Below are positions 18,594-27,688 of a DNA stretch of 64,000 nucleotides, in pieces (position 1 is the first letter of the stretch; each line of letters opens with the position of its first letter). The notes under the pieces were generated by a model. It was not told the DNA's origin. It searched no databases and saw nothing but the letters and a program-made list of their open reading frames with translations. The stretch is taken from the NCBI RefSeq assembly GCF_037911135.1, contig NZ_JBBLYU010000001.1, positions 2,108,001-2,172,000 of the forward strand, read 5' to 3'. Both the position numbers and the translations under genes were made by a program. The stretch comes from Phaeobacter sp. A36a-5a (GTDB lineage Bacteria > Pseudomonadota > Alphaproteobacteria > Rhodobacterales > Rhodobacteraceae).

Positions 18594-20873
18594 ATGGTAC
18601 AGAACAATAAGGTTTTGACAGTCTCCTACGGGACTTTTTCCTGCACATTGGAGGGGTTCGACGATTCTTTCGGCACGATGAAGGCCATTGCGGAGTATTT
18701 CCGCGATCTGGCCTCCGATGACCGCTACTTCGGGGCCGAACCGCCGCAGCCGGACGCCGAAATGCTGGCGCGCATCGCCCAGCGTGAGGTCGCCCGCCAG
18801 GTCGAGGCGCGCACCAGCGCCGAGGGCATCCACCTGCGCGCCGCCACCCTGCCGCCGCCGCAACAGACCGCACCGCCGCAGAGCGAAACACCGCCCCGCC
18901 CCGCTGCCCAGCAGCCCAGCGAAGAGACCTCGCAGCATCGCGCCACCGGCGCCCTCGCCGCCCCTGCTGCCCCGGCCCCTGTCAGCGCTGCCGAACCGAC
19001 AGACCCCACCGCCCGCACCGCCCGGGCTAGCGCGCCCAACGCCCGCGCGCCGCTGTCAGAGCCCTCGGCGACGCCTGTGGCTGAGGTGAAGTTGCAGCCG
19101 GTCCAGCAGGTCGCCCCCACCTCTGCCGCCGCCAGAATCGCCGCGGCCCCGGCAGCCGCTGCCGCCTCGGCCCTCGCGGCCCAGGATGCCCCAGACGATA
19201 GCGGTACGGCCGCCACGGCCGATGCCGAGACCAACGCCGAAAGCATCGCCGCTAAGCTGCGCCGCATCCGCGCTGTTGTGGCCAAGACCCCGGTTGATGA
19301 GTTCACCGAAGACCAGCACGCCGAACAGGCCCGCGAAGAGGCGGTCAAGGAAATCACCAACGCGCTCTCCGCCGATCACGATGCCGTCGACGCTCCGCGC
19401 GCCGCAGATGGCCAGATCGCAGCGCAGGAGCCCGACGAAAACGACGAGGATGACGCCGCCATCGCCGCCGCGCTGAACCGGCTCGACCTCGGCAACACCC
19501 CGTCAGTTCCTGCCACACCCAGCGTGCCCAACGTCCCCGAAGGCGCCGAAGAATTCTTCGCCGACAGCAGCAGCGCCACGGATGACACCGAGGCCGACAG
19601 CCTTGAGGACGATCTCGACGAGAGGGTCGCGCCCCTGTCGGAAACTGCCCAGCCACAGCCTGCGAAGGCAGAGGTCCAGCAGGCAGAGGTCCAGCAGGCC
19701 GAGCGCGCCCCGGAAGAAACCTCAAAGAGCGAGACCGCTGCCGAGACCCCAGCCGCGCCCGAAACCGCCGCGCCCCGCAAACGTGGCCGCGTGCTGCGGA
19801 TCAAGCGCCGCGATATCGAAGGCGCCGTGGCCGATGGCACGCTGGAAAAACTCGACGACACCGCCGCCGCGACTGTGCCCGATACCCCTCCGGCGACACC
19901 CGCCGCCCCGGCGCCCGAGGCCGCCGAAACACCCGAGGCCCGACCAGAGACCCGCCCAGAAACCCGCAGCAGCCTCTCACCCGATGACGAGGCCGAACTG
20001 CTGGCCGAACTCGCCGCCGTCGAGGCCGATCTGCTGGGCAGCGATGATGATGAGGCCTTCTTTGACGACGAGGATGACGAGGACGAGGACAGCGCCGCAC
20101 CGGCCGCAGCTGTGCGCGCCTCGCCCCGCACTGACGCACCGCTCAACAGCGCCGCAGAGGCCGCCGCCGCCGTGGCGCCCGGCTCCCGACGCGGCGCCAC
20201 CAGCACCGCCGACAGCGATATCGCCCGTCTGATGGCCGCCGCTGACGAACGCCTGGAAGATCCCGAAAACACCACCTCGCGCGAAACCTACAGCCAGCTG
20301 CGCGCGGTCATGGCTGCGGCCTCGACCGAGCGCTCTGCCGGTGGCGCGCTGGAGGCCGAGGACGACGCTCAGGTCTACCGTGACGATCTGGCCAGCGTGG
20401 TGCGCCCGCGCCGCCCCGAATCCCGCGAGACCGCCGACCAGCGGCCCGCCAAACCGGCGAGCCGCCCCGCACCGCTGCAACTGGTCCAGGAACAGCGCAT
20501 CGACGACAGCGCCGCCGCCCCCGTGCGCCCGCGCCGGGTCTCCGCCGCCGTGCTGGCCGAAGAGGCCCCGCGCAACAGCGGCAGCGACGGCGGCTTTGCG
20601 GCCTATGCTGCGAAATCCGGCGCCGTGGAACTGGCCGAACTTCTCGAAGCTGCCGCCGCCTACATGAGCTTTGTCGAAGGCCGCGATCACTTCTCGCGTC
20701 CGCAGCTGATGAACAAGGTCCGCGATGTCGATGGCACCGACTTCAACCGCGAGGACGGGCTGCGCAGCTTTGGCCAGCTCCTGCGCGAGGGCAAGATCGA
20801 ACGCGCCGACAATGGCCGCTTCACCGCCTCCGGCCAGATCGGCTTCCAGCCTGGCAACCGCGCCGCAGGCTGA
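18594..20873 (+). CDS. Large acidic, Ala/Pro/Glu-rich protein of unknown function
   Basis: A 759-residue protein started at MVQNNKVLTVSYGTFSC. It has three parts: a folded-looking N-terminal ~75 residues (DDSFGTMKAIAEYFRDLASD...); a ~590-residue low-complexity middle rich in Ala, Pro, Glu and Asp with acidic runs (DDEDDEDEDS near residue 495) and a small internal repeat (AEVQQ AEVQQ near 365); and a conserved-looking C-terminal ~90 residues (LAELLEAAAAYMSFVEGRDH, SRPQLMNKVRDVDG, then FGQLLREGKIERADNGRF) that looks like a small helical domain. The middle is probably disordered. Homologues are expected in Rhodobacteraceae only; a scaffold or DNA-associated role is conceivable but not shown. Confidence 0.75.
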   Translation: MVQNNKVLTVSYGTFSCTLEGFDDSFGTMKAIAEYFRDLASDDRYFGAEPPQPDAEMLARIAQREVARQVEARTSAEGIHLRAATLPPPQQTAPPQSETPPRPAAQQPSEETSQHRATGALAAPAAPAPVSAAEPTDPTARTARASAPNARAPLSEPSATPVAEVKLQPVQQVAPTSAAARIAAAPAAAAASALAAQDAPDDSGTAATADAETNAESIAAKLRRIRAVVAKTPVDEFTEDQHAEQAREEAVKEITNALSADHDAVDAPRAADGQIAAQEPDENDEDDAAIAAALNRLDLGNTPSVPATPSVPNVPEGAEEFFADSSSATDDTEADSLEDDLDERVAPLSETAQPQPAKAEVQQAEVQQAERAPEETSKSETAAETPAAPETAAPRKRGRVLRIKRRDIEGAVADGTLEKLDDTAAATVPDTPPATPAAPAPEAAETPEARPETRPETRSSLSPDDEAELLAELAAVEADLLGSDDDEAFFDDEDDEDEDSAAPAAAVRASPRTDAPLNSAAEAAAAVAPGSRRGATSTADSDIARLMAAADERLEDPENTTSRETYSQLRAVMAAASTERSAGGALEAEDDAQVYRDDLASVVRPRRPESRETADQRPAKPASRPAPLQLVQEQRIDDSAAAPVRPRRVSAAVLAEEAPRNSGSDGGFAAYAAKSGAVELAELLEAAAAYMSFVEGRDHFSRPQLMNKVRDVDGTDFNREDGLRSFGQLLREGKIERADNGRFTASGQIGFQPGNRAAG

Positions 20874-20895
20874 TCCCCGACCCAGATGACACAAA

Positions 20896-20925
20896 AAAAA
20901 GGCGGCCCACAAAGGCCGCCTTTTT
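20896..20925 (+). terminator. Bidirectional intrinsic terminator
   Basis: A perfect 12-bp stem AAAAAGGCGGCC (20896-20907) / GGCCGCCTTTTT (20914-20925) with a 6-nt loop. It serves the acidic-protein gene and, on the other strand, the DUF2842 gene. Confidence 0.92.
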
Positions 20926-20961
20926 AGATTGAGACCAGCCCGGCGTGACACTGCCGACCTG

Positions 20962-21022
20962 TCATCTTTCCCGAAATACTCCGGGGTGAATTGACCGTCA
21001 GGTCAAGAGGGGCGGCGCCCCT
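20962..21022. repeat. Dispersed intergenic repeat, copy 1
   Basis: A 25-bp core at 20962-20986 (begins TCATCTTTCCCGA, ends TACTCCGGGG) is identical to the reverse complement of 61090-61114. A hairpin AGGGGC/GCCCCT (21008-21022) follows; a similar hairpin lies on the matching side of copy 2. It fills the space between a terminator and the DUF2842 stop. Confidence 0.85.
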
Positions 21023-21044
21023 CCCCGGCTGTCATCCCGGCGCC

Positions 21045-21290
21045 TCAGCCCTGATCCTGATCCGCATCATCCGGATCCGCCTTGCCGACACCGCGAAAGA
21101 CGAATTTGAACGGCAGAATCCACAGGACACCCAGCAGCACATAGACAATCAGCTCAACCAGCAGCGACGGCCGGTCCAGCCAGCTGATCACATTGACCGC
21201 CAGCACGATATAGACCGGCATGCCAATCAGCAGGATCACCAGCGCCCAGCGCCGCCGCGCCTTATAGCTCAGACCACCCTCGCCCGACAT
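21045..21290 (-). CDS. DUF2842 family small membrane protein
   Basis: An 81-residue protein with two membrane segments (WALVILLIGMPVYIVLAVNV at ~15-34 and LLVELIVYVLLGVLWILPF at ~43-61) and a polar, acidic C-terminus. This matches DUF2842, found across Alphaproteobacteria, function unknown. Its ATG overlaps the purA stop codon by one base (TGATG), so it is translated from the purA mRNA. Confidence 0.85.
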   Translation of the reverse strand: MSGEGGLSYKARRRWALVILLIGMPVYIVLAVNVISWLDRPSLLVELIVYVLLGVLWILPFKFVFRGVGKADPDDADQDQG

Positions 21291-22603
21291 CAGTCGGCAA
21301 AGGGATCGGTCACCAGAATGGTGTCGTCCCGCTCCGGGCTGGTGGACAAAAGCGCAACCGGGCAGTCGATCAGCTCTTCCACGCGCTTGACGTATTTGAT
21401 GGCATTGGCAGGCAGGTCGTTCCAGCTGCGCGCCCCTTCGGTGCTCTCGCTCCAGCCCGGCATCTCTTCATAGATGGGGGTGCAGCGCGCCTGCTGGTCG
21501 GCTGCGGTCGGCAGATAGTCCAGACGCGCGCCGTCCAGCTCATAGCCGACACAGATCTTCAGCGTCTCGAACCCGTCCAATACGTCCAGTTTGGTCAGCG
21601 AAATGCCGGTGATGCCGGAGGTGGCACAGGTCTGACGCACAAGGCAGGCATCAAACCAGCCACAGCGGCGCTGACGGCCGGTGGTGGTGCCGAATTCATG
21701 ACCACGGGTGCCCAGACGCTCGCCATCCGCATCCGGGGTGCCATCCGCATTCAGCAGCTCGGTCGGGAACGGGCCTTCGCCCACACGGGTGGTATAGGCC
21801 TTCACGATGCCCAGCACATAGTCGATGGAGCCCGGACCAATGCCCACACCGGTTGCCGCCTGACCGGCAATCACGTTGGAGGAGGTCACAAACGGGTAGG
21901 TCCCGAAATCAATATCCAGAAGCGCACCCTGCGCCCCTTCAAACAGGATCCGCTTGCCCGCCTTGCGCTTTTCATTCAGCACTTTCCACACCGGTGCGGC
22001 AAAGGGCAGGATATCCTTGGCGATCTCTTTCAGCTGCGCGATCAGATCGTCGCGATCCACGGCCTCGATGCCCAGACCCTTGCGCAGCGGATCATGGTGC
22101 TGCAACGCACGATCAACACGTGCGACCAGGGTCGCCTCATCCGCCAGATCCGCGACACGGATTGCGCGACGGCCCACCTTGTCCTCATAGGCCGGGCCGA
22201 TGCCACGACCGGTGGTGCCGATCTTGGTGCCCTTGGAGGCCGCCTCTTCGCGCGCCCGGTCCAGCTCGCCATGCAACGGCAGGATCAGCGGCGTGTTCTC
22301 CGCAATCATCAGCGTCTCGGGAGAGATGTCCACGCCCTGGGCGCGCACGGTCTCGATCTCTTTCATCAGATGCCAGGGGTCCAGCACCACGCCATTGCCA
22401 ATGACCGAGAGCTTGCCGCCACGCACCACGCCCGAGGGCAGCGCGTGCAGCTTGTAGACCTTGCTGTCGATCACCAGCGTATGACCGGCGTTATGGCCGC
22501 CTTGAAAACGCGCAATGACATCAGCGCGTTCGCTGAGCCAATCGACAATCTTGCCTTTACCTTCGTCACCCCATTGGGCGCCGACTACCACGACATTGGC
22601 CAT
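21290..22603 (-). CDS. purA: Adenylosuccinate synthetase
   Basis: A 437-residue enzyme that condenses IMP and aspartate with GTP to adenylosuccinate, the first committed step to AMP. The GTP-binding [11 protein letters not shown] (residues ~8-18), catalytic GGHNAGHT (~38-45) and [14 protein letters not shown] are all present and length is standard. ATG has CTGAG-type weak ribosome site. A 632-bp gene-free region lies upstream. Confidence 0.97.
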   Translation of the reverse strand: MANVVVVGAQWGDEGKGKIVDWLSERADVIARFQGGHNAGHTLVIDSKVYKLHALPSGVVRGGKLSVIGNGVVLDPWHLMKEIETVRAQGVDISPETLMIAENTPLILPLHGELDRAREEAASKGTKIGTTGRGIGPAYEDKVGRRAIRVADLADEATLVARVDRALQHHDPLRKGLGIEAVDRDDLIAQLKEIAKDILPFAAPVWKVLNEKRKAGKRILFEGAQGALLDIDFGTYPFVTSSNVIAGQAATGVGIGPGSIDYVLGIVKAYTTRVGEGPFPTELLNADGTPDADGERLGTRGHEFGTTTGRQRRCGWFDACLVRQTCATSGITGISLTKLDVLDGFETLKICVGYELDGARLDYLPTAADQQARCTPIYEEMPGWSESTEGARSWNDLPANAIKYVKRVEELIDCPVALLSTSPERDDTILVTDPFAD

Positions 22604-23235
22604 CTCAGGTCCTCATGTATGCTGGTTGAAACCGACGCTCCGTATAACGAGACCGCGCAGACAGGGGAACCGGTTTTTCGTCGCAGGCGCGGGAATCCAC
22701 GGCAAAGCCCCCTGCTGCGTGGCGAAAATGGACAATCAGGCGCCGCTCAGCGCTGTTGCGCGTGGAGCGCCCGTCGCAGGGCCGTTGCGTCCGCAGCGCG
22801 CGCCCTCTTCACCCCTTCGGGATCAGGATATGTCAGTCTGGACGCGGATCGATCCCCCGCGTCAGGGTCACTTAAGCCCGGCGCACCCACACGCACAGGA
22901 GACCGGCCCCGATTCCATCGGGGGCGTGTCAGGATATCCTGCCTGCGCAGGCCCCATCCGGGCCTGTCCACCTCCACCGGCGGCGCCGCCATCCCTGCTT
23001 TTGGCACAGCGCGAGACCGCAACCGAGACGAGACAGACAAACAGACCGATAGACTGGGACGGCGAAACAGAGACAGGAAGGACACGAGAGAGCGACAGAA
23101 GAGACACCCAGAGCCGAACGACACAGGCCCGGTGCGGATCTCCCCGCGCCGCACCATCAGCCGTGGCGGTGGCGCCCCGAACCGGTGCAGCTGCGCCCGG
23201 CCCTCCGCAGACGATATTTCCGGCCACTCGCCCGA
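22604..23235. other. 632-bp gene-free region upstream of purA
   Basis: No convincing gene on either strand; frames that stay open are low-complexity (Ser/Leu/Val or Arg/Thr repeats). It contains a cluster of hairpins at 22906-22952 (GCCCCGAT with ATCGGGGGC; palindromes CAGGATATCCTG at 22930-22941 and GCCTGCGCAGGC at 22941-22952) and a strongly strand-asymmetric purine-rich tract at 23012-23127. It must hold the purA promoter and the end of the nitrile hydratase transcript. Confidence 0.6.
23012..23127 (-). terminator. Candidate Rho-dependent termination tract after the nitrile hydratase operon
   Basis: For about 115 bp the plus strand is made almost only of A, G and C with repeated GAGAC/GACAGA words and very few T. 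The minus-strand transcript, which is the nth mRNA running past its last stop codon at 23236, would therefore be pyrimidine-rich, nearly A-free and unstructured, the profile of a Rho-utilisation site. No intrinsic terminator is seen after the operon. Confidence 0.35.
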
Positions 23236-23577
23236 CTAATCCGCAGGCAGCTCAACCGGCATGCCATGTGGTGTCGACAGATAGGCCGCCTCCCAGCGGG
23301 CGCGCATCCCCTCGGCATCGGCAGGGGCCACCCGGCCTGTCTCTGCCAGAAACATCTCCAGCGTCTCCAGCCAGACGGCAAAGTAATCCTCGCCCCCGTT
23401 CAGATCGCGCTCCAGCCCATGGCGGCGCAGGCTGGCAGAAAACCGCATCACCCAGTCGCCCCAGGACAACGCCCCGCTTTCATTCAGATGCACCGTCAGC
23501 GCAAAGACCTGCGCATGCCACGGCTGTTCAAAGGCCGGTTCCGGGCGCTCTGCCACCGGCGTGTCAATTGTGCTCAT
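23236..23577 (-). CDS. Nitrile hydratase accessory protein
   Basis: A 113-residue protein resembling the small activator/beta-subunit-N-terminus family found as the third gene of cobalt nitrile hydratase operons (P14K/NhlE type), which delivers cobalt to the alpha subunit by subunit exchange. Visible similarity: FEQPWHAQVFALTVHLNESG and LSWGDWVMRFSASLRRHG, the pattern shared with beta-subunit N-termini (compare [14 protein letters not shown] in NthB). ATG overlaps the nthB stop (ATGA), so it is translationally coupled. Confidence 0.85.
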   Translation of the reverse strand: MSTIDTPVAERPEPAFEQPWHAQVFALTVHLNESGALSWGDWVMRFSASLRRHGLERDLNGGEDYFAVWLETLEMFLAETGRVAPADAEGMRARWEAAYLSTPHGMPVELPAD

Positions 23578-24302
23578 GCCGGCTCCAAATAGCTTTGCCA
23601 CAGGTCCAGAACCACCTCGTCGCGCGGATGCTCCGGCGCGCTCCACAGCTCGGCCGCCGGGAACACCACCGCATAAAGCGGCTCCGGCGCCTCCCCCAGA
23701 CCATGTGCGGCACTGTCCGGCAGAATATGCGTCCCATGCAGGCGCAGCACGCGACCGCTGGCGCCCACTGCATAGCCGGGCAATCGGGTGTGACCGCCCG
23801 CCACCAGCCGGTTGCCACCGGGGCGGCGACAGCGCACCGCATCGCCGGGGGCAAAGACCACCGGCACATCAGAGGGCCGGTCCGCCGGCCCGCCCTTGGC
23901 GAGGGTTGCGGCCACATCCGATGCCTTCAGCGCACGGGCAGCGAGCGGATGCGGGGCCTCGGCCTCTGCGCCCGTGCCGTCTTTCTGACGCCCCCCTGCC
24001 TCGGCTGTCGCCAGATCCGCGCGGCTCAGCACACCCTTTTCCACCAACAGCGTCGCCAGACCGGCCAGCCATTTCTCGTAGTAGGAAAACCGCGTGTAGT
24101 CCTTCGGTGCCAGCCGCTCGCGGGCGTGGCGCGAGGTGTCGATATTCCACTGCCCCAGCGCGCCGCAGGCCAGCGTCACCGCCAGGGCACGGGCGTGCCA
24201 GTCTTCGGCAAAAACCTCTTCGGCAAAGACCGGGGCATCCTCTGCCTCGGGCACCACCGGCCCGTCCCCGAATCGCCCGCCCATGTCATGCAGCCTGCTC
24301 AT
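23574..24302 (-). CDS. nthB: Nitrile hydratase subunit beta
   Basis: A 242-residue structural subunit. It starts with the hallmark MxRxHDxGG (MSRLHDMGG), has the helical [20 protein letters not shown] and YYEKWLAGL segments in the N-terminal half, and an SH3-like beta barrel in the last 90 residues ([14 protein letters not shown]…HTRLPGYA…YAVVF). Together with NthA it hydrates nitriles to amides in the cytoplasm. Four-base ATGA overlaps with both neighbours make a tight three-gene operon. Confidence 0.93.
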   Translation of the reverse strand: MSRLHDMGGRFGDGPVVPEAEDAPVFAEEVFAEDWHARALAVTLACGALGQWNIDTSRHARERLAPKDYTRFSYYEKWLAGLATLLVEKGVLSRADLATAEAGGRQKDGTGAEAEAPHPLAARALKASDVAATLAKGGPADRPSDVPVVFAPGDAVRCRRPGGNRLVAGGHTRLPGYAVGASGRVLRLHGTHILPDSAAHGLGEAPEPLYAVVFPAAELWSAPEHPRDEVVLDLWQSYLEPA

Positions 24303-24925
24303 GTCGCTGCCCCCTCGGGCAGCTGTGCCAGACCGGTGCCGATCATGCTGTCGCGGCTGACCAGCGCCGTCAGCGCGTCCTCGCTCAGCCCCTCACTGCC
24401 CGCAGGCCGCATCGGCAGCACCAGATAACGGACCTCAGCGGTGGAATCCCAGACCCGCACCGCGGTGCCGTCGGGCAGGCTCACGCCGAATTCCGCCAAC
24501 ACCTTGCGCGGCTCGCGTACCGCTCGGGCGCGGTAGGCGTCGGATTTGTACCAGCCCGGCGGGATCCCCAGCAAAGGCCAAGGGTAACAGCTGCATAAGG
24601 TGCAGACGACCATGTTATGCTGCTGCGCGGTGTTCTCGACCACCACCATATGTTCACCCTGACGGCCATAATACCCAAGCTCCGCCAGCACCGGATCGGC
24701 ATCAGCCAGCAGACGCGCCCGAAACTCAGGATCAGCCCAGGCCCGCGCCACCACGCGGGCGCCATTGGCCGGGCCGATACGGTTCTGATAGGTATCGATA
24801 ATTTCATCCAGCGCCGCCGGATCAATCAGCCCCTTTCGGGTCAGCACCGTCTCCAGCGCCTTGACGCGCAGGGCGGGGTCCGGGGGCAACAGGCTATGCG
24901 GGGCGTCTGCGTGATCATGAGGCAT
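24299..24925 (-). CDS. nthA: Nitrile hydratase subunit alpha, cobalt type
   Basis: A 208-residue catalytic subunit started at [11 protein letters not shown]. The metal site reads VCTLCSC (residues ~112-118): the three cysteines bind the metal and the Thr between the first two is diagnostic of the non-corrin cobalt type (iron enzymes have Ser). [13 protein letters not shown] follows as in all family members. First gene of the nthA-nthB-accessory operon. No amidase is adjacent, so amide use would rely on a gene elsewhere. In marine roseobacters such enzymes may act on plant- or alga-derived nitriles (inference). Confidence 0.94.
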   Translation of the reverse strand: MPHDHADAPHSLLPPDPALRVKALETVLTRKGLIDPAALDEIIDTYQNRIGPANGARVVARAWADPEFRARLLADADPVLAELGYYGRQGEHMVVVENTAQQHNMVVCTLCSCYPWPLLGIPPGWYKSDAYRARAVREPRKVLAEFGVSLPDGTAVRVWDSTAEVRYLVLPMRPAGSEGLSEDALTALVSRDSMIGTGLAQLPEGAAT

Positions 24926-25170
24926 AGGGCGAGACTGCCCGCAGCGGCGCAAAGCTGTCCAGTCACAATCCGTCATGATCCCGATCACCAGCCGTGATGC
25001 CCGCGCGCAGCCGCGGCAGCCGGACCTCTCATGCGCCGTTTTCTGCGGATTTGATGCGCCCGAAACGCCGCAGGTCCGCCTTCTCCGCGCTTCGGCAAAC
25101 TGAGCCCTTGCCCCTCAGAGCAATCTTCCCTATTTACCGCCCGATACTCAGCCAACCGCCGTAGGATCCT

Positions 25171-25533
25171 ATGGAAAACGTCGTACTCATCATCCATCTT
25201 CTTCTGGCCCTGGGGCTGATTGCCGTTGTCCTCTTGCAGCGCTCCGAAGGCGGCGGCCTTGGCATGGGCGGCGGCGGTGGCGGGGCCATGTCCGGCCGTG
25301 CAGCAGCCACCGCGATGAGCAAGGTGACTTGGATCCTGGCCGTGGCCTTCATCGCCACATCCATCACGCTGACCATTCTGGCAGCACAGAAATCCGCAGG
25401 CTCCTCGGTTGCAGATCGCCTCTCGGCGCCTGCCGCAGAAGGCGCTGCCGACACACCCGACACCCCGCTGGGCAGCGACCTGCTGCCGCCGGTGCAGGGT
25501 GACAATGCACCGCTGGTTCCCAGCGCAGACTAA
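25171..25533 (+). CDS. secG: Preprotein translocase subunit SecG
   Basis: A 120-residue inner-membrane protein. Two membrane helices (VVLIIHLLLALGLIAVVLLQ at 4-23; VTWILAVAFIATSITLTILA at ~52-71) flank a Gly-rich cytoplasmic loop (RSEGGGLGMGGGGGG), the SecG signature. The polar C-terminal tail is Ala/Asp-rich, as in alphaproteobacterial members. It stimulates SecYE-mediated export. Located immediately upstream of pyrG, a common order in Rhodobacterales. Confidence 0.95.
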   Translation: MENVVLIIHLLLALGLIAVVLLQRSEGGGLGMGGGGGGAMSGRAAATAMSKVTWILAVAFIATSITLTILAAQKSAGSSVADRLSAPAAEGAADTPDTPLGSDLLPPVQGDNAPLVPSAD

Positions 25534-25688
25534 TCCGGCCACCCGGCCCGGAGGACCCTCGGATCGGCCCGACAGCCAATTGCGCTTCGGGCAGATCCGG
25601 CAAGACCAGAGCGTCTGACGCGGGATTCGCGAGGATCCACTACACTTAGAATGAACAAAAGCAGCCGTAACAGCATCTTGCGGCTTGC

Positions 25689-25717
25689 TTGCGCATTTTG
25701 CGCGAATCCTTTATATG
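25689..25717 (+). promoter_or_regulatory. Candidate sigma-70 promoter for pyrG
   Basis: TTGCGC (25689-25694) and TATATG (25712-25717) are separated by 17 bp, in an AT-richer stretch 79 bp before the pyrG start. Confidence 0.5.
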
Positions 25718-25795
25718 TAAAGCCCCGTGATGCTGCGGTTTCTGCAACCGCCGGGCAGCTGAATTCTGACTTCTCACGGGGGCAGCCGAACAGAC

Positions 25796-27439
25796 ATGGC
25801 GCGTTTCATTTTCATTACTGGCGGTGTTGTATCATCTCTGGGCAAAGGGCTGGCATCCGCCGCTCTTGGGGCACTTTTGCAGGCGCGCGGCTATTCCGTC
25901 CGCCTGCGCAAACTGGACCCCTATCTGAACGTCGATCCGGGCACGATGAGCCCCTTCGAACATGGCGAGGTCTTCGTCACCGATGACGGTGCCGAAACCG
26001 ATCTCGACCTCGGTCACTACGAACGTTTCACCGGCGTGGCCGCCCGCAAGACCGACTCGGTCTCCTCGGGCCGGATCTATTCCAACGTGCTGGAAAAGGA
26101 ACGTCGCGGCGACTACCTCGGCAAGACCATTCAGGTCATTCCGCATGTGACCAATGAAATCAAAGACTTCATCTCCATCGGTGAAGATGAGGTTGATTTC
26201 ATGCTCTGCGAAATCGGCGGCACCGTCGGCGACATCGAGGGGCTGCCCTTCTTTGAAGCGATACGCCAGTTCGCCAATGACAAGGCGCGTGGCCAGTGTA
26301 TCTTCATGCACCTGACCCTCCTGCCCTATATCAAGGCCTCCGGCGAGCTGAAGACCAAGCCGACCCAGCACTCGGTGAAGGAGCTGCGCTCCATCGGTCT
26401 GGCACCGGATATCCTGGTTTGCCGCTCCGAAGGGCCGATCCCGCACAAGGAACGCGAAAAACTGGCGCTGTTCTGCAATGTGCGCGCCGACAGCGTGATT
26501 GCCGCGCAGGATCTGAAGTCCATCTACGAGGCCCCGCTGGCCTATCACCGCGAAGGTCTCGATCAGGCGGTTCTGGATGCCTTTGGCATTGCGCCGGCCC
26601 CGAAACCCAATCTGACCCGCTGGGAAGATGTGGCCGATCGCATCTACAACCCCGAAGGCGAGGTCAAAATCGCCATCGTCGGCAAATACACCCAGCTGGA
26701 AGACGCCTATAAGTCCATCGCCGAGGCGCTGACCCATGGCGGCATGTCCAACCGCGTGAAGGTAAAGATCGAATGGGTCGATGCCGAGCTGTTCGACAAG
26801 GAAGACGCCGCCCCCTACCTGCAAGGCTATAACGCCATTCTGGTGCCCGGCGGCTTTGGCGAGCGCGGCACCGAGGGCAAGATCAAGGCCGCGCAATATG
26901 CGCGCGAGCACAAGCTGCCCTATCTCGGCATCTGTCTGGGTATGCAGATGGCCGTCATCGAGGCTGCGCGCAATGTCGCGGGCATCGCGGAGGCAGGCTC
27001 CGAGGAATTCGACCATGAGGCAGGCAAGAAACGCTTTGAACCGGTGGTCTATCACCTGAAGGAATGGGTGCAGGGCAACCACACCGTGGCGCGCAAGGTC
27101 GATGACGACAAAGGCGGCACCATGCGTCTGGGCTCCTACAACGCCACGCTGGCCGAAGGCTCCAAGGTGGCTGAGGTCTATGGCACCACCCGGATCGAGG
27201 AACGCCACCGTCACCGCTATGAGGTGGACACCAAATACCGCGAGCAGCTGGAAGCCTGTGGCCTGAAATTCTCCGGCATGTCGCCGGATGGTCGCCTGCC
27301 GGAAATCGTCGAATGGACGGATCACCCGTGGTTCATCGGCGTACAGTTCCACCCCGAGCTGAAGTCGAAACCGTTTGAGCCGCATCCGCTGTTCGACGAT
27401 TTCGTCCGCGCCGCCAAGGAAGCCTCGCGGCTGGTCTGA
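25796..27439 (+). CDS. pyrG: CTP synthase
   Basis: A 547-residue enzyme converting UTP to CTP with ATP and glutamine. The synthetase domain has [20 protein letters not shown] (residues 3-22) and the [12 protein letters not shown] loop; the C-terminal class I glutamine amidotransferase domain (~290-540) has the nucleophile Cys in GICLGMQ and the His/Glu in [11 protein letters not shown]. Standard length. A strong terminator follows at 27482-27510. Confidence 0.98.
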   Translation: MARFIFITGGVVSSLGKGLASAALGALLQARGYSVRLRKLDPYLNVDPGTMSPFEHGEVFVTDDGAETDLDLGHYERFTGVAARKTDSVSSGRIYSNVLEKERRGDYLGKTIQVIPHVTNEIKDFISIGEDEVDFMLCEIGGTVGDIEGLPFFEAIRQFANDKARGQCIFMHLTLLPYIKASGELKTKPTQHSVKELRSIGLAPDILVCRSEGPIPHKEREKLALFCNVRADSVIAAQDLKSIYEAPLAYHREGLDQAVLDAFGIAPAPKPNLTRWEDVADRIYNPEGEVKIAIVGKYTQLEDAYKSIAEALTHGGMSNRVKVKIEWVDAELFDKEDAAPYLQGYNAILVPGGFGERGTEGKIKAAQYAREHKLPYLGICLGMQMAVIEAARNVAGIAEAGSEEFDHEAGKKRFEPVVYHLKEWVQGNHTVARKVDDDKGGTMRLGSYNATLAEGSKVAEVYGTTRIEERHRHRYEVDTKYREQLEACGLKFSGMSPDGRLPEIVEWTDHPWFIGVQFHPELKSKPFEPHPLFDDFVRAAKEASRLV

Positions 27440-27481
27440 CCGGCACAGCGCCCGGCGCATCGGGCCTGACTGAAACACACC

Positions 27482-27510
27482 AAAAGGCAGACCACCCCGG
27501 TCTGCCTTTT
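27482..27510 (+). terminator. Intrinsic terminator of pyrG
   Basis: Perfect 12-bp stem AAAAGGCAGACC (27482-27493) / GGTCTGCCTTTT (27499-27510), 5-nt loop, followed by more T. It starts 43 nt after the pyrG stop. Confidence 0.93.
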
Positions 27511-27688
27511 TTGCGTGCGAACGCCTGACGGATATGCCTGCCTGCGATGTTTCGCCGAACCGCCGCCCGGTCGCGTCACTGTTAGCGGAGGCGTTAGCGC
27601 AACCACTTGATACAGATAGTTGTTTCCTGCCGCAGGCGCGGTATAGACGATGCCAGACAGACAATCCCTTTTCGTGGAGACCCGACCT

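Noticed and set aside
22601-22760. Possible cobalamin riboswitch upstream of purA
   Set aside because: A few words resemble the B12 box region, but the conserved GCCACTG box is missing and purA is not a B12 target.
22747-23227. Two overlapping minus-strand frames with Ser/Leu/Val-rich repeats
   Set aside because: The repeats arise from the GAGAC/GACAGA purine tract; no start signal or conserved domain.
21698-23239. Long plus-strand open frame opposite purA
   Set aside because: Antisense to purA and then Arg/Thr-rich low-complexity sequence; no ribosome site or family.
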